From Chthonobacter albigriseus (GTDB lineage: Bacteria > Pseudomonadota > Alphaproteobacteria > Rhizobiales > Pleomorphomonadaceae): a stretch of DNA of 64,000 bases. A program made the position numbers and the translations under genes. Positions within the stretch are counted from its first letter, which is position 1; every line of letters begins with the position of its first letter. This document shows positions 34,221 through 43,169 of this stretch, in pieces. The notes beneath the pieces are model-generated. The model ran no database searches and was not told where the DNA came from. It saw only the letters and a list, made by a program, of their open reading frames with translations. Location of the stretch: the NCBI RefSeq assembly GCF_013839445.1, contig NZ_JACDIT010000009.1:103662-167661 (forward strand), in the 5' to 3' direction.

Positions 34221-35627
34221 TCAGTTCAGCGCGTTGCGCAGCACCGCCACCCGCGAGATCACCAGCACGTCGACCGTCAGCACGGCGAGCAGCACCAGAC
34301 CGGCGAGCGGAAAGGCGAACGAGATCGCCAGCATCAGCACCACCGCCCCTTTCCAGAGCGGCAGGTCCTTGGGCACCGGCGGCGCGGCGATCCGCAGCGC
34401 ACCGGACGGCCGGCGCATCCACCACATCACCACGCCGGACACCGACAGGAAGATCACCGACAGGCAGAAGACCGTGTTGAACGCGAGGTTCCATAGTCCC
34501 AAGTCGCCCTCGTGCAGGGCCACGCCGACGGCCATCGCCTTCCCGGCGGGCGAGTAGTCGGCGTAGCGCACATCGGCCAGCACCTTGCCGGTGTACTGGT
34601 CGACATGGACGGTCCGGTCGGAGGTCGGATCCGGCGAATCGTTGCTCATCGAGTCCCGTGAGATCGTCCAGACGCCGGTTTCCCCCTTGGGCAGGTTCAG
34701 CTGGAACCGTCCGTCGAACCCCAGCGAGCGGGCCAGGCCCACCACGCTGTCGATTGTCACGGGCGTCCCGTCCGGGAGGCCCGTGACACCCGCGTTCGAT
34801 CCGGAAGCCGGCAGCGGCGTCTGCTCCAGCGCCCACGGCACCTCCTTCGTCCCGCCATGGTTCATCGACGCGTGCGTCGCGTCCGACAGGGGGACGTTGT
34901 CCCACTTCTCGGCCGGGAAGGTGCTCCACGCCTGCACGTAGCGCTCGCCCCAGATGCCCGCCCAGGCCAGCCCCGACAGCAGGAACAGCACCAGTACGCC
35001 CGCCACGTAGAACCCGATGGTCTGGTGCAGGCTCTTCCACAGCGGTCGCCGCCGCGCGGCGACCTCGGGGACCAGCGCCCGACCCAGCGTCGTCCTGCCG
35101 CGCGGCCACCAGAGATAGACCCCGGTGACGATCAGCACGATTCCAAGGCTGGCCGCGATCTCGATCAGCCGGTCCCCGGTCACGCCGATCAGCAGCGTCC
35201 CGTGGATATCGTTGGCAAGATCGTACCAGCCGGCGCGCCGCTCGAAGCTGTCGAGCACGCTGCCGGTGGCCGGATCCACGATCACCGTGGTCGAGGCGCC
35301 GTCCGCGTCCACGCGGAACGCTGCCGCCCGGTCGGCCGCCGTCGGGGCGATGTACTGCGAAACGGTGCCGTTCGGCACAGCCTTGGCCGCGGCCTCGGCC
35401 AGCACGGATACCGCCAGCGGGGTTCCTCCGGCCACGGCGACGGCCTCGCCGTCGCGTCCGTAGAGGGCGGCGCTCCACAGCATGAGCAATCCCGTGGCGG
35501 CCAGCATGATCAGGAACGGTGCCACATAGAGCCCGGCGTAGAAGTGCCAGCGCCAGGCGGCGAAATAGAAGCGGTTGGCCGCCGATCGGCTGCTCGCACG
35601 ATCGGTCTCGGCAACGATGTCGGTCAT
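34221..35627 (-). CDS. PepSY-associated TM-helix protein (PiuB-like)
   Basis: A 468-residue inner-membrane protein. TM1 is at about residues 28-52 (WHFYAGLYVAPFLIMLAATGLLMLW), with further TM segments near 165-185, 215-240, 385-405 and 435-460. PepSY-like periplasmic regions lie between, for example around DPATGSVLDSFERRAGWYD and DQYTGKVLADVRYADYSPAGKA, followed by LHEGDLG. PiuB/PepSY-TM proteins are associated with iron-siderophore or copper uptake and may reduce metals in the periplasm. Upstream on the same strand, after about 180 bp, is a DUF2946-like gene, a common partner. The substrate cannot be told from sequence. Confidence 0.85.
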   Translation of the reverse strand: MTDIVAETDRASSRSAANRFYFAAWRWHFYAGLYVAPFLIMLAATGLLMLWSAALYGRDGEAVAVAGGTPLAVSVLAEAAAKAVPNGTVSQYIAPTAADRAAAFRVDADGASTTVIVDPATGSVLDSFERRAGWYDLANDIHGTLLIGVTGDRLIEIAASLGIVLIVTGVYLWWPRGRTTLGRALVPEVAARRRPLWKSLHQTIGFYVAGVLVLFLLSGLAWAGIWGERYVQAWSTFPAEKWDNVPLSDATHASMNHGGTKEVPWALEQTPLPASGSNAGVTGLPDGTPVTIDSVVGLARSLGFDGRFQLNLPKGETGVWTISRDSMSNDSPDPTSDRTVHVDQYTGKVLADVRYADYSPAGKAMAVGVALHEGDLGLWNLAFNTVFCLSVIFLSVSGVVMWWMRRPSGALRIAAPPVPKDLPLWKGAVVLMLAISFAFPLAGLVLLAVLTVDVLVISRVAVLRNALN

Positions 35628-35809
35628 GGAATCCTCGTCTGATGGGTCTGGAAGCGGTTCGTCGGCGCCGTCACTCGCCGCACGCAGGGCGCACGAGGCG
35701 AGCCGGGTCGCGACGAACGGGACAGGGCGCCGCCGCAGCCGGCGCCGCGGCGCGTGCGCTGCGGCCTTCCGGCGGGGCGATCGAAGGCGACCGGACGAAC
35801 CGGTCGCGG

Positions 35810-36172
35810 TCAGACGAGGAGGGGCGGTGCTCGGGGTGCGGGCGGCCAGCCGACCGGCGGAAGGCGCGCCGTCTCGGGGCTGATCGGCACGGCCGGCGCG
35901 CGGACGGCCACCGATGCTGGCGGATCCAGGCGGTCGCCTGGTGCGAGGGCGACGGCGAACGCGGCCTGGGTGCAGAGGATGCAGCAGAGCCCGGCATGGG
36001 CGCCGTGGTCGTCCGTGCGATCGGGTCCCGCGTCATCGGAAGGCGAGCAGATGATCCCGCCAATCGACATGCCGGGATTGGCATCGCCCTGCGGAAAGGA
36101 CTGAAGCAGCAGCGCGTAGGCGACGAGTACCGTCGCCAAACCGCGTACCAGCTGCGTCCAGACCGTTTTCAT
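35810..36172 (-). CDS. Small DUF2946-like protein with Cys/His centre
   Basis: About 120 residues: an N-terminal TM or signal segment (VRGLATVLVAYALLLQSF), then GGIICSPSDDAG, and HGAHAGLCCILCTQAAFAVAL, then a Pro-rich tail. The pattern ICS...HxxHxGxCCxxC is that of DUF2946 proteins, small exported proteins often coded beside TonB receptors and PepSY proteins in copper or iron loci. The cluster of three cysteines and two histidines suggests metal binding. ATG at 36172 gives the better spacing to GGGGG; ATG 36181 abuts it. Likely co-transcribed with the PepSY gene downstream. Confidence 0.65.
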   Translation of the reverse strand: MKTVWTQLVRGLATVLVAYALLLQSFPQGDANPGMSIGGIICSPSDDAGPDRTDDHGAHAGLCCILCTQAAFAVALAPGDRLDPPASVAVRAPAVPISPETARLPPVGWPPAPRAPPLLV

Positions 36173-36251
36173 CGAAAACATCCCCCGACGCGTTCGGTAG
36201 CATGCCGCCGTCGCTTCGAAAAGCCCGCTGCCCGGCGCTCTGCCGCAACGG

Positions 36252-36283
36252 AAAAGGCCGACGCGGATCGCTCCGCATCGGCC
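36252..36283 (-). terminator. Intrinsic terminator after the CUT2 ABC operon
   Basis: On the minus strand: a twelve-pair stem GGCCGATGCGGA / TCCGCGTCGGCC with one G-U pair and a GCGA loop, followed by TTTTCCG. The T-run is read from 36255 down to 36252. It lies 36 bp after the stop of the binding-protein gene. Confidence 0.8.
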
Positions 36284-36319
36284 CCGGTCGTAGTCGGGAT
36301 GGGGCGTCCTGCCCCGCCC

Positions 36320-37411
36320 TTACTTCTTGCCCCAGATCTTGGCGTACTCGTCGCGATACCCGTTGCCCGGGTCGAACGAGTTCTTGTCGCCGCCGTCGAA
36401 GGCGATGTTCTCGGTCGTCACCACATGCAGCGGCGAGGTGTAGCCCGACCACTCCGCGCCCTGGACCGCCCGGTTCAGTTCGTCCACCAGCTGCCAGCCC
36501 TGCAGGTTCAGCGGCTCGGCCACCGTCACCGACTGGTAGCTCTTCGACCGGATGCGCTGGTAGGCGCTCTCCGACCCGTCGCCCGCGGCCACCGCCTTCG
36601 GCGCGCCGTCCCCCGGAATTCCGGCGGCGGCCAGCGACGGCCCCATGAAGTCGAAGTAGATGTCGTTGATCGCCAGGCTGTGCGTCCAGCTCGCGCCGTA
36701 CTTCTGCAGCAGCGCCGTCGTCAGCGTCGGCATGCGGTTCGAGGTGTCGGCGATCGGCGTGTCGACGTACTCCAGCACCGTGCCGCCCAGCTTCTCGATC
36801 GTCTCCTTGATCTTGTCGGCCTTGGCGATGGCGATGGCGTAGGTGCTGTCGGTGAAGATCACCACGCCCGGCTTGCCGCCGGCATCGGCAAAGGCCCACT
36901 GGGCCGCGGCTTCGGACACCTGCATGGCGTCGGTCGAGACGTTGGTGAAGATGCCGCTCGCCGGGTCTGGGCCGATCACCGGCCCCGCGTGCCAGCTCAC
37001 CATCGGGATCTTCGCGTCGCGCGCCTGCGCCAGCGCCGCCTGCTGCTCCACGGCGTCGAAGCCGTTGATGATGATGCCGTCCGGCTTCAGGGCGAGCGCC
37101 TGGCCGAAGGCCGCAGTCCGGCTCTGGATCGAACCCGCGCCGTCGAGCACGCGCACCGTCCAGCCGATCGTCGCGGCCGCCTCTTCGACGCCCTTGGTGA
37201 CGCCCAGGATGCCGCCGTTCTTCATGTCGCCGGCCAGCACCACGATGGTCTTGCCCTCGGCCGCCTTGGGGCCGGAGGTCGGGCCGTCCCAGGTCGTCTT
37301 CTGCCCGGCGTGCTTCTGCACGGCGGCCATGGCGTCCGAAACCGCGTCGGCATGAGCCGGCCCGATCAGGGCGAGCGCTGCCGCGCCGGCAAGGAAAGTC
37401 CTTCTCAGCAT
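36320..37411 (-). CDS. CUT2-type sugar ABC transporter, periplasmic binding protein
   Basis: A 363-residue type I periplasmic binding protein (RbsB-like). The signal peptide is LRRTFLAGAAALALIGPAHA, cleaved at about residue 22. The mature protein has KTIVVLAGDMKNGGILGVTKGVEEAA, GIIINGFDAVEQQAALAQARDAKIPMVSWHAG, and GVVIFTDSTYAIAIAKADKIKETIEK, the alternating Rossmann pattern of the family. It is the last gene of an ATPase-permease-binding protein operon placed in a gluconate/ketogluconate locus, so the substrate is probably a sugar acid. The binding residues cannot be assigned by eye. Confidence 0.9.
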   Translation of the reverse strand: MLRRTFLAGAAALALIGPAHADAVSDAMAAVQKHAGQKTTWDGPTSGPKAAEGKTIVVLAGDMKNGGILGVTKGVEEAAATIGWTVRVLDGAGSIQSRTAAFGQALALKPDGIIINGFDAVEQQAALAQARDAKIPMVSWHAGPVIGPDPASGIFTNVSTDAMQVSEAAAQWAFADAGGKPGVVIFTDSTYAIAIAKADKIKETIEKLGGTVLEYVDTPIADTSNRMPTLTTALLQKYGASWTHSLAINDIYFDFMGPSLAAAGIPGDGAPKAVAAGDGSESAYQRIRSKSYQSVTVAEPLNLQGWQLVDELNRAVQGAEWSGYTSPLHVVTTENIAFDGGDKNSFDPGNGYRDEYAKIWGKK

Positions 37412-37443
37412 AATCGTCCTCCCACGTGTGATAACCGTTCAGG

Positions 37444-38466
37444 TCATTTCTTCACCGCGCCTTTGCGGCGCTGCGCATAGCCTGCGATGCCGATGGCGAT
37501 CAGCAGGGTCAGCCCGTTGAACAGCGGCTCCACCCAGAACGAGCCGCCGAATTGCTGGATGCCGGAGATGCCGACCGCCAGGATCATCACGCCCACCACG
37601 GTGCCCCAGACGTTGACGCGACCCGGCTTGATCGTGGTGGAGCCCAGGAACGCGCCCACCAGCGCCGGCAGCAGGAACTCCAGGCCGACGGAGGCCTGTC
37701 CGATCCGGAGCTTGGAGGCGAGCAGCACCCCGGCGAGCGCGGTCATCAGGCCGGACGTGACGAACGCGCCCAGCACGAACTTGCGGGTCGGGATGCCGTT
37801 GAGTTCCGCCGCGCGCTGGTTCGCGCCGATCGCATAGAGGTACCGGCCGACGGGCGTGTATTCGAGCACGATCCACATCGCCACCGAGATCGCCAGCACG
37901 TAGAAGGCGGTGATCGGCAGCCCGGCGACGAAGGTCCCGTTGATGGCGTAGAACCCGTCCGGCAGGGCTCCCACCATCTGCCGGCCGCCGGTGTGCCACA
38001 GCGCAAGGGCGTAGAGCACCGTCCCGGTCCCGAGCGTGGCGATGAAGCTGTCGATCCGCGCCACCTCCACCAGGAGCCCGTTGAGAAAGCCCACCGCCGT
38101 GCCGAGCAGGAGCACGATCAGCACCGCGATCGGCCAGGGGATGCCAAGCATCGTCTGCAGCGAGATCGCCAGGATGTGCCAGAGCACGATCCCGTAGCCG
38201 ACCGTCAGGTCGATCCGGCCGGCCACCATCGGCACCGTGGCCGCCAGCGCCAGCAGAGCGATGATCGCCTTGTCCGACAGGATCGAGCGCAGGTTCAGCA
38301 TCGTCGGGAAGGTGTTCGGCAACAGCACCGAGAAGATCACAATCAGCCCGATCATCAGGATCAGCAGCCCGTACACCGGGATCAGCCGGCCGATCCGCTG
38401 GGGGAGCGTGGCGCCCGCCATCTCGTCGCGGGTGGGTTCGAGCGCATTGGATTCGATCGACGGCAT
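37444..38466 (-). CDS. CUT2-type sugar ABC transporter permease
   Basis: A 340-residue inner-membrane permease of the RbsC family with eight or more TM segments. It starts after a short cytoplasmic leader with VYGLLILMIGLIVIFSVLLP. Conserved motifs include PTMLNLRSILSDKAIIALLALAATVPMVAGRIDLTVG, GTVLYALALWHTGGR, GANQRAAELNGIPTRKFVLGAF (the ATPase-contact EAA-like loop), and GTVVGVMILAVGISGIQQFG. It lies between the ATPase (12 bp) and the binding protein (32 bp). Two copies of it would form the channel. Confidence 0.93.
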   Translation of the reverse strand: MPSIESNALEPTRDEMAGATLPQRIGRLIPVYGLLILMIGLIVIFSVLLPNTFPTMLNLRSILSDKAIIALLALAATVPMVAGRIDLTVGYGIVLWHILAISLQTMLGIPWPIAVLIVLLLGTAVGFLNGLLVEVARIDSFIATLGTGTVLYALALWHTGGRQMVGALPDGFYAINGTFVAGLPITAFYVLAISVAMWIVLEYTPVGRYLYAIGANQRAAELNGIPTRKFVLGAFVTSGLMTALAGVLLASKLRIGQASVGLEFLLPALVGAFLGSTTIKPGRVNVWGTVVGVMILAVGISGIQQFGGSFWVEPLFNGLTLLIAIGIAGYAQRRKGAVKK

Positions 38467-38478
38467 GATCGGTGTCTT

Positions 38479-39969
38479 TCAAGCGGCTTCACCGGCCGAG
38501 GCGGCCTGGATCAGGGATTCGGTTGACAGTTCGACGCCGGAGAGTTCGGCCACAGGCCGCCCGCGGCTGAACACGATGGCCCGGTGGCAGATGTTGGCGA
38601 TCTCCTCGAAGTCGGTGGAGACCACCAGCACGCCCATGCCCGAGGCGAGCGCCTGGAACAGCAAGTGATAGATCTCCGCCTTCGCCCCCACGTCCACGCC
38701 GGCCGTCGGGTCTTCGGTGATCAGCAGCCGGCGGTTCGCGTCGAGCCAGCGCCCCACCACCACCTTCTGCTGGTTTCCGCCGGACAGCGCCTCGATGGCG
38801 AGCGTCGGATCGTTGGGCGACAGCCCCACCTTCCGCCCCACCGCCTCCGCCACCGCCCCCTCGCGCGACGGCGCCATCAACGCCAGCAGGCTGCGGCCCG
38901 TCGCCGAGGGGTTGAGGAACGCGTTTTCGCGGATCGAGAGGCCCGGCGCGATGCTCTCGTGCACCCGGTCCCGCGCAACGAAGCCGATCCCCGAACCCAT
39001 CGCCGTCTGTGCGGTGGAAAGGTCCGGCGCCCGACCGTCCAGGACGACGCGGCCGGCGTGCGGGATCACGCCGAACAGCGCCCGCCCGATGTCCTCGTGC
39101 CCGGCTCCGCGCAGGCCGGCGAGGCCCAAGAGCTCGCCGCGCTGGATGGAGAAGCTCACCGGCCCTACCTGCGGCGTCGCCAGGCCCTCCACCTTGAGGA
39201 TCTCGGGACCCGATTGCACGGCAGGTCGGCTGATCTCGCGCGCCTTGCGCCCGACGATCAGGCCCACCAGCTCTTCCGGCGTGGTGTGGTCGACGCTGCG
39301 CATGCCCACCATCTGGCCGTCCCGCAGCACCGCGACGCGGTCGGCGATGCGGAAGATCTCGTCCAGTCGGTGGCTGACGTAGATCATCCCGACGCCCTTG
39401 GCCTTCAGCGGGCGCAGCGCCGCGAACAGGCGCTCCACCTCGTCCGCCGGCAGGCTCGCGGTCGGTTCGTCCAGCACCAGGAAGGCGCAGTCCGCGGCAA
39501 GCGCCCGAGCGATCGCCACGAGCGACTTCTGCGTCCGCGTCAGGTTCGAAACTCGCACCGTGGCCGGGAAGTCCGCCTCCACCAGCGCCAGCGCCCGGTC
39601 GGCCATTGCCTCCGTCGCTGCCCAGTCGATCCGGCGCCCCTTGCGCCGGTAGCCGAGCGACAGCGCGATGTTCTCCGCCACGCTCATCCACTCGATCAGC
39701 CCGAGGTCCTGGTGGATGAAGGCGACCGCCTGCCCGCCCACCTGGCCCGCCTTGTGGGCATAGGGAACCCCGTCGACGAAGACGCCGCCCTCGTCGGGCC
39801 GGTGGATGCCGCCCAGCACCTTGATCAGCGTCGACTTGCCGGCGCCGTTCTCGCCCAGGAGCGCAACGATCTCGCCCCGTCCGACGCGCAGCGAGACGCC
39901 GCGCAGCGCCTGCGTGCCGCCGAACGACTTGACGACGCGATCGAAGAACAGGCCGTCGCTGGCCGTCAT
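38479..39969 (-). CDS. CUT2-type sugar ABC transporter ATP-binding protein (two NBDs)
   Basis: A 496-residue ATPase with two nucleotide-binding domains, as in RbsA and AraG. The first NBD has Walker A LLGENGAGKSTLIKVLGG, the signature region NLTRTQKSLVAIARALA and Walker B CAFLVLDEPTASL. The second has no proper Walker A (LLGLAGLRGAGHEDIG) but has the signature LSGGNQQKVVVGRWL and LLITEDPTAGVD, normal for this family. ATG at 39969 has GGGGGAG upstream. It heads the minus-strand transporter operon, divergent from a LacI-family regulator, with two palindromic operators between them. Confidence 0.93.
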   Translation of the reverse strand: MTASDGLFFDRVVKSFGGTQALRGVSLRVGRGEIVALLGENGAGKSTLIKVLGGIHRPDEGGVFVDGVPYAHKAGQVGGQAVAFIHQDLGLIEWMSVAENIALSLGYRRKGRRIDWAATEAMADRALALVEADFPATVRVSNLTRTQKSLVAIARALAADCAFLVLDEPTASLPADEVERLFAALRPLKAKGVGMIYVSHRLDEIFRIADRVAVLRDGQMVGMRSVDHTTPEELVGLIVGRKAREISRPAVQSGPEILKVEGLATPQVGPVSFSIQRGELLGLAGLRGAGHEDIGRALFGVIPHAGRVVLDGRAPDLSTAQTAMGSGIGFVARDRVHESIAPGLSIRENAFLNPSATGRSLLALMAPSREGAVAEAVGRKVGLSPNDPTLAIEALSGGNQQKVVVGRWLDANRRLLITEDPTAGVDVGAKAEIYHLLFQALASGMGVLVVSTDFEEIANICHRAIVFSRGRPVAELSGVELSTESLIQAASAGEAA

Positions 39970-40015
39970 GATGGCATCTCCCCCCTGACCGGCAGACCCT
40001 GGTGTCCTCCCAGGT

Positions 40016-40025
40016 TTACCGGTAA
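40016..40025. promoter_or_regulatory. GntR/LacI-type operator 1 in the transporter promoter
   Basis: TTACCGGTAA, a perfect 10-bp palindrome, within GGTTTACCGGTAACG. This is the core of GntR (gluconate) operators (ATGTTACCGGTAACAT-like). It lies 47 bp before the ABC ATPase start. Confidence 0.7.
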
Positions 40026-40073
40026 CGTTGAGCGGAGGGTGATCCTCTCGCCGTGGCTTGTCAAGGCACAAAA

Positions 40074-40085
40074 GTTATCGATAAC
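40074..40085. promoter_or_regulatory. GntR/LacI-type operator 2, before the LacI regulator
   Basis: GTTATCGATAAC, a perfect 12-bp palindrome, 32 bp before the regulator start and 58 bp from operator 1 (centre to centre about 59 bp). The same core recurs at 44156. Two sites in one divergent promoter could allow looping. Confidence 0.75.
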
Positions 40086-40116
40086 ATCGCGGCATTCTGA
40101 CGCCGGAGAGACCGGG

Positions 40117-41124
40117 ATGGAGCGCAAGCCCAAAGCCAATCTGGAGGACATCGCGCGCGCGACCGGCGTCTCCAAGATGACCGTCAGCCGGGTGCTGCGC
40201 GGCGGCAGCGGCTTCTCCGACGAAACACGCGATCGCGTCATGCGGGCGGCCGACGACCTCGGCTACGTGCCCAACCGGCTCGCCCTTGCCTTCGGCCAGG
40301 AGCAGTCGTCCACCCTCGTCGGCGTCTGCGTCCCGCGCCTCACCTCCGGCCTCTTCGGCCACGTCCTCGACGGTGTCGACCGCGCCCTCTCCCGCCTCGG
40401 CTACCAGACCATGATCGGCAGCCACAACCACGCGCTGGAGGCCGAGGAGGCTTGGCTCCGGCAGGTCGTTTCCTGGCGCCCCGCCGGCGTCATCCTCTCC
40501 AACCGCCACCATACCGCCGGAACCATCGACCTCCTGCGCAACGCCGCGGTTCCTGTCGTGGAGATCTGGGACCTGACCACCAGCCCGATCGACATGGCGG
40601 TCGGCTTCAGCCACTTCGACTGTGGCGTGGAGATCGGCCGCTTCCTGGTCCGCCGTGGCCGCCGCCGCGCCGGCTACGTCGGCGCGCTGTCGCGGGCGGA
40701 CGTCATGGGCGCTGCCCGGCTGGAGGGTTTCGCCAGCGCGCTGTCCGACGCCGGCCATCCCCTCGCCGACCGCGAGGTGCTGCACGACAGCCCCGGCTTC
40801 TACCCCGGCTACTACGGCCTGGAGACCCTGCTCGCCCGCAGGAGCGACCTCGACGTGGTTTACTTCCACAACGACGAGATGGCGATCGGCGCCCTCGCCT
40901 GCTGCCAGGCGCACGGCATCCGCGTGCCCGACGACCTGGGCATCGTCGGCTGGGGCGGCATGGAAGCGGCCTCCGTTCTGCCGCGCCGTCTCACCACCAC
41001 GGTCGTGCCCACCACCGCGATCGGTAAGCTCGCCGCCGAGGCCCTCGTCGCGCGCTTGAAGGGCGAACCGGTCGACGACGTCACTGTCGTCCCCACCCGC
41101 CTCGTCCCCGGCGAAACGGTATGA
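40117..41124 (+). CDS. LacI-family regulator (GntR-like), first of two
   Basis: A 335-residue LacI-family repressor. The helix-turn-helix and hinge are NLEDIARATGVSKMTVSRVLRGGSGFSDETRDRVMRAADDLGYVPNRLA. The sugar-binding core has LVGVCVPRLTSGLFGHVLDGVDRAL, ILSNRHHTAGTIDLLRNAAVPVVEIWDL, and DVVYFHNDEMAIGALACCQAHGIRVPDDLGIVGWGG. The IPVVEIWDL phrase is typical of gluconate repressors (GntR/IdnR). ATG at 40117 follows GGAGAGACCGGG. It is divergent from the ABC transporter operon and presumably binds the two palindromes between them; the inducer is likely a hexonate or its phosphate. Confidence 0.92.
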   Translation: MERKPKANLEDIARATGVSKMTVSRVLRGGSGFSDETRDRVMRAADDLGYVPNRLALAFGQEQSSTLVGVCVPRLTSGLFGHVLDGVDRALSRLGYQTMIGSHNHALEAEEAWLRQVVSWRPAGVILSNRHHTAGTIDLLRNAAVPVVEIWDLTTSPIDMAVGFSHFDCGVEIGRFLVRRGRRRAGYVGALSRADVMGAARLEGFASALSDAGHPLADREVLHDSPGFYPGYYGLETLLARRSDLDVVYFHNDEMAIGALACCQAHGIRVPDDLGIVGWGGMEAASVLPRRLTTTVVPTTAIGKLAAEALVARLKGEPVDDVTVVPTRLVPGETV

Positions 41125-41130
41125 TCACCG

Positions 41131-42024
41131 TCACGGCCGCTGCACACCGGATCGGTTGAGCGTCAGCCCGTAGAGGCTCGTCGTCGCGGTGATGAACAGC
41201 TGCTGCTTGGCCCGTCCTCCGAAGCAGACGTTGGAGACCAGCTCCGGCACCAGGATCTTGCCCATCAGGTGCCCGTCCGGGGCGATGCAGTGCACCCCAT
41301 CCGCCGCCGACGACCAGAGGTTCCCGTCCGTGTCCACCCGGAACCCGTCCGCGCAACCCGGCTCGATCGCGTGAAACAGGCGCCCTTCTCCGGGCCGCCC
41401 GTCGCGCATCGGATGAACGCGGATGTGCCGCGGGTCGGCGGAAAACATCCGCCCCGTGTCGGCCACGTAGAGCAGGCTCTCGTCCGGGCTGAACGCCAAC
41501 CCGTTCGGGCAGTTCATGTCCGTGATGACGGCCTCGAGCGTCCCGTCCGGATCCACCCGGTAGACGTTGCACGGGAGCTCCTGCTCGGCGCGATAGCCCT
41601 CGTAGTCGCTCATGATCCCGTAGTGCGGGTCGGTGAACCAGATCCCGCCGTCCGCGGCCACCACGACGTCGTTCGGCGAATTGAGCCGCTTGCCCTGGTA
41701 GCGGTCGGCGATCACGGTGACGGTGCCATCCCACTCCCTCCGCGTCACCCGCCGCGTCCCGTGCTCGCAGGAAATCAGCCGCCCCTGTCGGTCCCGCGTG
41801 TGCCCGTTGGCGTAGTTCGAAGGCTGGCGATAGGTGGTTACCCCTTCGCCCGGCGTGTACCGCACGATGCGGTTGTTGGGGATGTCGGAGAAGAGAAGAC
41901 ATCCCGCGTCGCCGAACCACACCGGCCCCTCCACCCAGTCGAACCCGGTGGCGAGCCGCTTCACCGGCGCGTTGCCGAGCACATAGGTCGCGAACACCGG
42001 ATCGATCACCTCGAAGAACGACAT
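41131..42024 (-). CDS. Gluconolactonase (SMP-30/gluconolactonase family)
   Basis: A 297-residue six-bladed beta-propeller lactonase, predicted to open glucono-1,5-lactone (or a related sugar lactone) to the acid. Metal ligands typical of the family are visible: Glu in FDWVEGPVWFG, Asn in KRLNSPNDVVVAADGGIWFTDP, Asn in DMNCPNGLAFSPDESLLYVAD, and Asp in CADGFRVDTDGNLWSS. No signal peptide is seen, so it acts in the cytosol. ATG at 42024 is preferred over an earlier in-frame ATG at 42078 since the family starts near here. It is last in a minus-strand operon with the two dehydrogenase genes and ends 6 bp from the LacI gene. Confidence 0.9.
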   Translation of the reverse strand: MSFFEVIDPVFATYVLGNAPVKRLATGFDWVEGPVWFGDAGCLLFSDIPNNRIVRYTPGEGVTTYRQPSNYANGHTRDRQGRLISCEHGTRRVTRREWDGTVTVIADRYQGKRLNSPNDVVVAADGGIWFTDPHYGIMSDYEGYRAEQELPCNVYRVDPDGTLEAVITDMNCPNGLAFSPDESLLYVADTGRMFSADPRHIRVHPMRDGRPGEGRLFHAIEPGCADGFRVDTDGNLWSSAADGVHCIAPDGHLMGKILVPELVSNVCFGGRAKQQLFITATTSLYGLTLNRSGVQRP

Positions 42025-42123
42025 GTCTTCACAACTCCCCTGGCCGGAACCGCCGGCCTCTGACCCGATCGATGGCACCGCTGCCGGCCCGCCGTCAACG
42101 AGCGCGGCACGGCCTTCACCGCT

Positions 42124-43155
42124 TCAGCTGAAAACGATCTGCGCCTTCATCGCCTGGCCGCGGTCGGAGGCCAGCTGGAACGCCGTCTCCGCATCCCGAA
42201 GCGGCACGGTGTGCGTGATCAGCGGCTTCACGTCGATCAGTCCCGCCCGCATCAGCTCCACCCCGACTGCGAATTCCGCGTGGAACCGGAATGAACCACG
42301 CAGCTCCAGCTCCTTGGCCGTGATCGCCATCATCGGAAGCGTCATGTCCCCGCCCAGCCCGAGCTGCAGGATCACCCCGCGCGGCCGCAGCGCCGCGATT
42401 CCTGCAGCCAGCGCCGGCGCCGCGCCCGAGCACTCGTAGAGCACGTCGAAATGGCCCTTGTTCGCCGAGTAGCCGGCCAGCCCGTCTGGCTCGGCCGCCA
42501 TGTTCACCGTCCGGTCCGCCCCCACCCGTCGCGCCATCGCGAGCGTGAAGTCTGAGAGGTCGGTGGCCACGATCTCCGCCGCGCCGGCCCGCCGGGCGGC
42601 CAGGATGGCGAGTTGGCCGATCGGTCCGCAGCCCGTCACCAGCACGCGCCTGCCCAGCATCCCGCCGGCCCGCGTCGTCGCGTGCAGCGTCACCGCGAGC
42701 GGCTCGGCCATCGCCGCTTCGCCGGGCGAAAGCCCGTCCGCCGGCACGCACTGCGCCGCGTCCGCCACCAGCACCTCCCGGAACGCCCCCTGGATATGGG
42801 GAAACGGCATCGCCGACCCGTAGAACCGCATTGCCAGGCACTGGTTCAGCAGCCCTTCCAGGCAGTATCGACAAGCCCCGCAAGGTCGCGACGGCGACAC
42901 CGCCACAAGTTGGCCCAGGCTGAGGTGGCTGACGCCGGCACCGAGCGCCTCCACATGCGCGGACACCTCGTGCCCCAGGATCATCGGCTCTTTCAGCCGC
43001 ACGGCCCCGAAGCCGCCGTGGTTGTAGTAGTGCAGGTCGGAGCCGCAAACCCCGCCGGTGGCGAGCCTCAGCCGTACCTCCCCGGGCCCGGGTTCTCCCG
43101 CGTCGCGCTCCTCGATCCGGAGGTCGCGGGCGGCATGGATCACGATGGCTTTCAT
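42124..43155 (-). CDS. idnD: L-idonate 5-dehydrogenase-like zinc alcohol dehydrogenase
   Basis: A 343-residue medium-chain zinc dehydrogenase. Catalytic zinc ligands are in GGVCGSDLHYYNHGG and LGHEVSAHV; structural zinc cysteines are in SRPCGACRYCLEGLLNQC. The NAD(P) site is VLVTGCGPIGQLAILAARRAG. The phrase CGSDLHYYNHGGFGAVRLKEPMILGHE is characteristic of L-idonate 5-dehydrogenase, which interconverts L-idonate and 5-ketogluconate. It sits 14 bp after the 2-hydroxyacid dehydrogenase gene and about 100 bp before gluconolactonase, in a gluconate-type locus that supports the assignment. A sorbitol- or galactitol-type substrate remains possible. Confidence 0.85.
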   Translation of the reverse strand: MKAIVIHAARDLRIEERDAGEPGPGEVRLRLATGGVCGSDLHYYNHGGFGAVRLKEPMILGHEVSAHVEALGAGVSHLSLGQLVAVSPSRPCGACRYCLEGLLNQCLAMRFYGSAMPFPHIQGAFREVLVADAAQCVPADGLSPGEAAMAEPLAVTLHATTRAGGMLGRRVLVTGCGPIGQLAILAARRAGAAEIVATDLSDFTLAMARRVGADRTVNMAAEPDGLAGYSANKGHFDVLYECSGAAPALAAGIAALRPRGVILQLGLGGDMTLPMMAITAKELELRGSFRFHAEFAVGVELMRAGLIDVKPLITHTVPLRDAETAFQLASDRGQAMKAQIVFS

Positions 43156-43169
43156 GGCTGGCTGTCCGG